A DNA stretch of 64,000 nucleotides from positions 1 to 64,000 of the forward strand of contig CACMLX010000006.1 of the NCBI GenBank assembly GCA_902614655.1, read 5' to 3'. A program made the translations under genes and the position numbers. This document shows positions 63,629-64,000 of the stretch, piece after piece. Within the stretch, counting starts at the first letter, position 1. Each line of letters begins with the position of its first letter. Under the pieces are notes generated by a model that made no database searches, was not told the DNA's origin, and saw nothing but the letters and a program-made list of their open reading frames with translations. This stretch comes from an uncultured Pelagibacteraceae bacterium. GTDB lineage: Bacteria > Pseudomonadota > Alphaproteobacteria > Pelagibacterales > AG-422-B15.

Positions 63629-64000
63629 ATGGATGCTCAAAATAAGCCACTAATTGCTGTATTTGCCGACGTAATTGAAAAAGAAGAATTGCATCGGACA
63701 TACCATGCGTCAGGAACGAACTATATAAAAGCTGTTGCTGAAGCTACTAGCTGCATACCTGTCATTTTACCAGCCCTTGGTTCAACAATTGACTACAGAA
63801 ACACTCTGAGAAAATTTGATGGGGTGATGCTGACGGGCAGCCTCTCAAACGTTTATCCTGAATTTTATAATAAAGACAAAATAGTTGAACCATTAGACAT
63901 AGATAGAGATAAGACTGTTCTCCCTATGATTGATTTCATATTTAAAAATGAAATTCCTATGTTAGCTATTTGTAGGGGCTTTCAAGAAGTTAACGTTGCA
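63629..64000 (+). CDS. puuD: Gamma-glutamyl-GABA hydrolase-like (PuuD) N-terminal half (window edge)
   Basis: Class I glutamine-amidotransferase-like hydrolase of peptidase C26, cut off by the right edge at residue 124 of about 250. The start ATG at 63629 gives MDAQNKPLIAVFADVIEKEE. The oxyanion segment is DGVMLTGSLSNVYPEF (family TGSxSNVxP) and the nucleophile Cys is in LAICRGFQEVNVA, usually GICRGxQEMNV. It probably releases an amine-derived acid from its gamma-glutamyl form, matching puuA. It is divergent from gcdH, with 48 bp between. Confidence 0.9.
   Translation, partial: MDAQNKPLIAVFADVIEKEELHRTYHASGTNYIKAVAEATSCIPVILPALGSTIDYRNTLRKFDGVMLTGSLSNVYPEFYNKDKIVEPLDIDRDKTVLPMIDFIFKNEIPMLAICRGFQEVNVA

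Noticed and set aside
1-64000. CRISPR arrays, prophage, insertion sequences, rRNA, riboswitches
   Set aside because: No repeat-spacer arrays, transposase or phage genes, terminal inverted repeats or rRNA sequence were seen; no riboswitch core was recognised upstream of biosynthetic genes.

Overview
The window is about 64 kb of AT-rich (roughly one-third G+C by eye), densely packed bacterial chromosome with very short intergenic gaps. It looks like a streamlined, probably marine, alphaproteobacterium. The evidence is the FYDLN-acid protein next to aroA-cmk-rpsA-ihfB, the order pyrF-trpF-trpB-trpA-accD-folC, the block rnd-kdsD-lptC-lptA-lptB, a short RNase D without an HRDC domain, and the low G+C. 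I cannot place it to genus. AT-rich marine lineages such as SAR11 or HIMB59/AEGEAN-169 are plausible. No phage, insertion sequence, CRISPR array or rRNA was seen.

From 1 to 5.9 kb, on the minus strand, lies the translation operon thrS-infC-rpmI-rplT-pheS-pheT. Its infC has no AUG, GUG or UUG start, and its ThrRS has no TGS domain. From 5.9 to 17.5 kb come two glycosyltransferases, a hydrolase, a DMT permease, a short-chain dehydrogenase-like protein, queG and glutamate synthase gltDB. From 17.7 to 23.2 kb come uppP, an NDUFA9-like protein, rnd, kdsD, lptCAB, tRNA-Ala(GGC) and the FYDLN protein. From 23.3 to 32.8 kb, on the plus strand, are aroA-cmk-rpsA, ihfB and pyrF-trpFBA-accD-folC. The tryptophan synthase pair there is strikingly remodelled in both subunits. 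From 32.8 to 40.4 kb are trxA, rmuC, sbcB, a run of small or envelope proteins, a cation efflux protein, pdxH, two unlisted small ORFs, a DnaJ/TerB protein and a second DMT permease.

From 40.4 kb to the right edge is an accessory catabolic region for polyamines and probably N-methylated amines. It holds a PuuA-like gamma-glutamylamine synthetase, an amidase, a PotD/PotF-like binding lipoprotein, PotABC transport genes, a PuuB-like oxidase, two class III aminotransferases, a GcvT-like methyltransferase, two paralogous CrtI/PYROXD2-like flavoproteins, a Rieske oxygenase, a Rieske-oxygenase homologue that has lost its whole [2Fe-2S] domain, a BetI-like TetR regulator with an MFS permease, glutaryl-CoA dehydrogenase, and the start of a PuuD-like hydrolase.

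Two promoters in this region share a palindrome, ATTGAA-N6-TTCAAT, whose half-site also serves as the -35 hexamer at a 17-bp spacing from a good -10. One lies between the TetR gene and the flavoprotein operon and the other in front of an aminotransferase. This points to one small TetR-controlled regulon. The leading candidates for new biology are the co-remodelled TrpA/TrpB pair and the amine-catabolic locus with the Rieske-less oxygenase paralogue.
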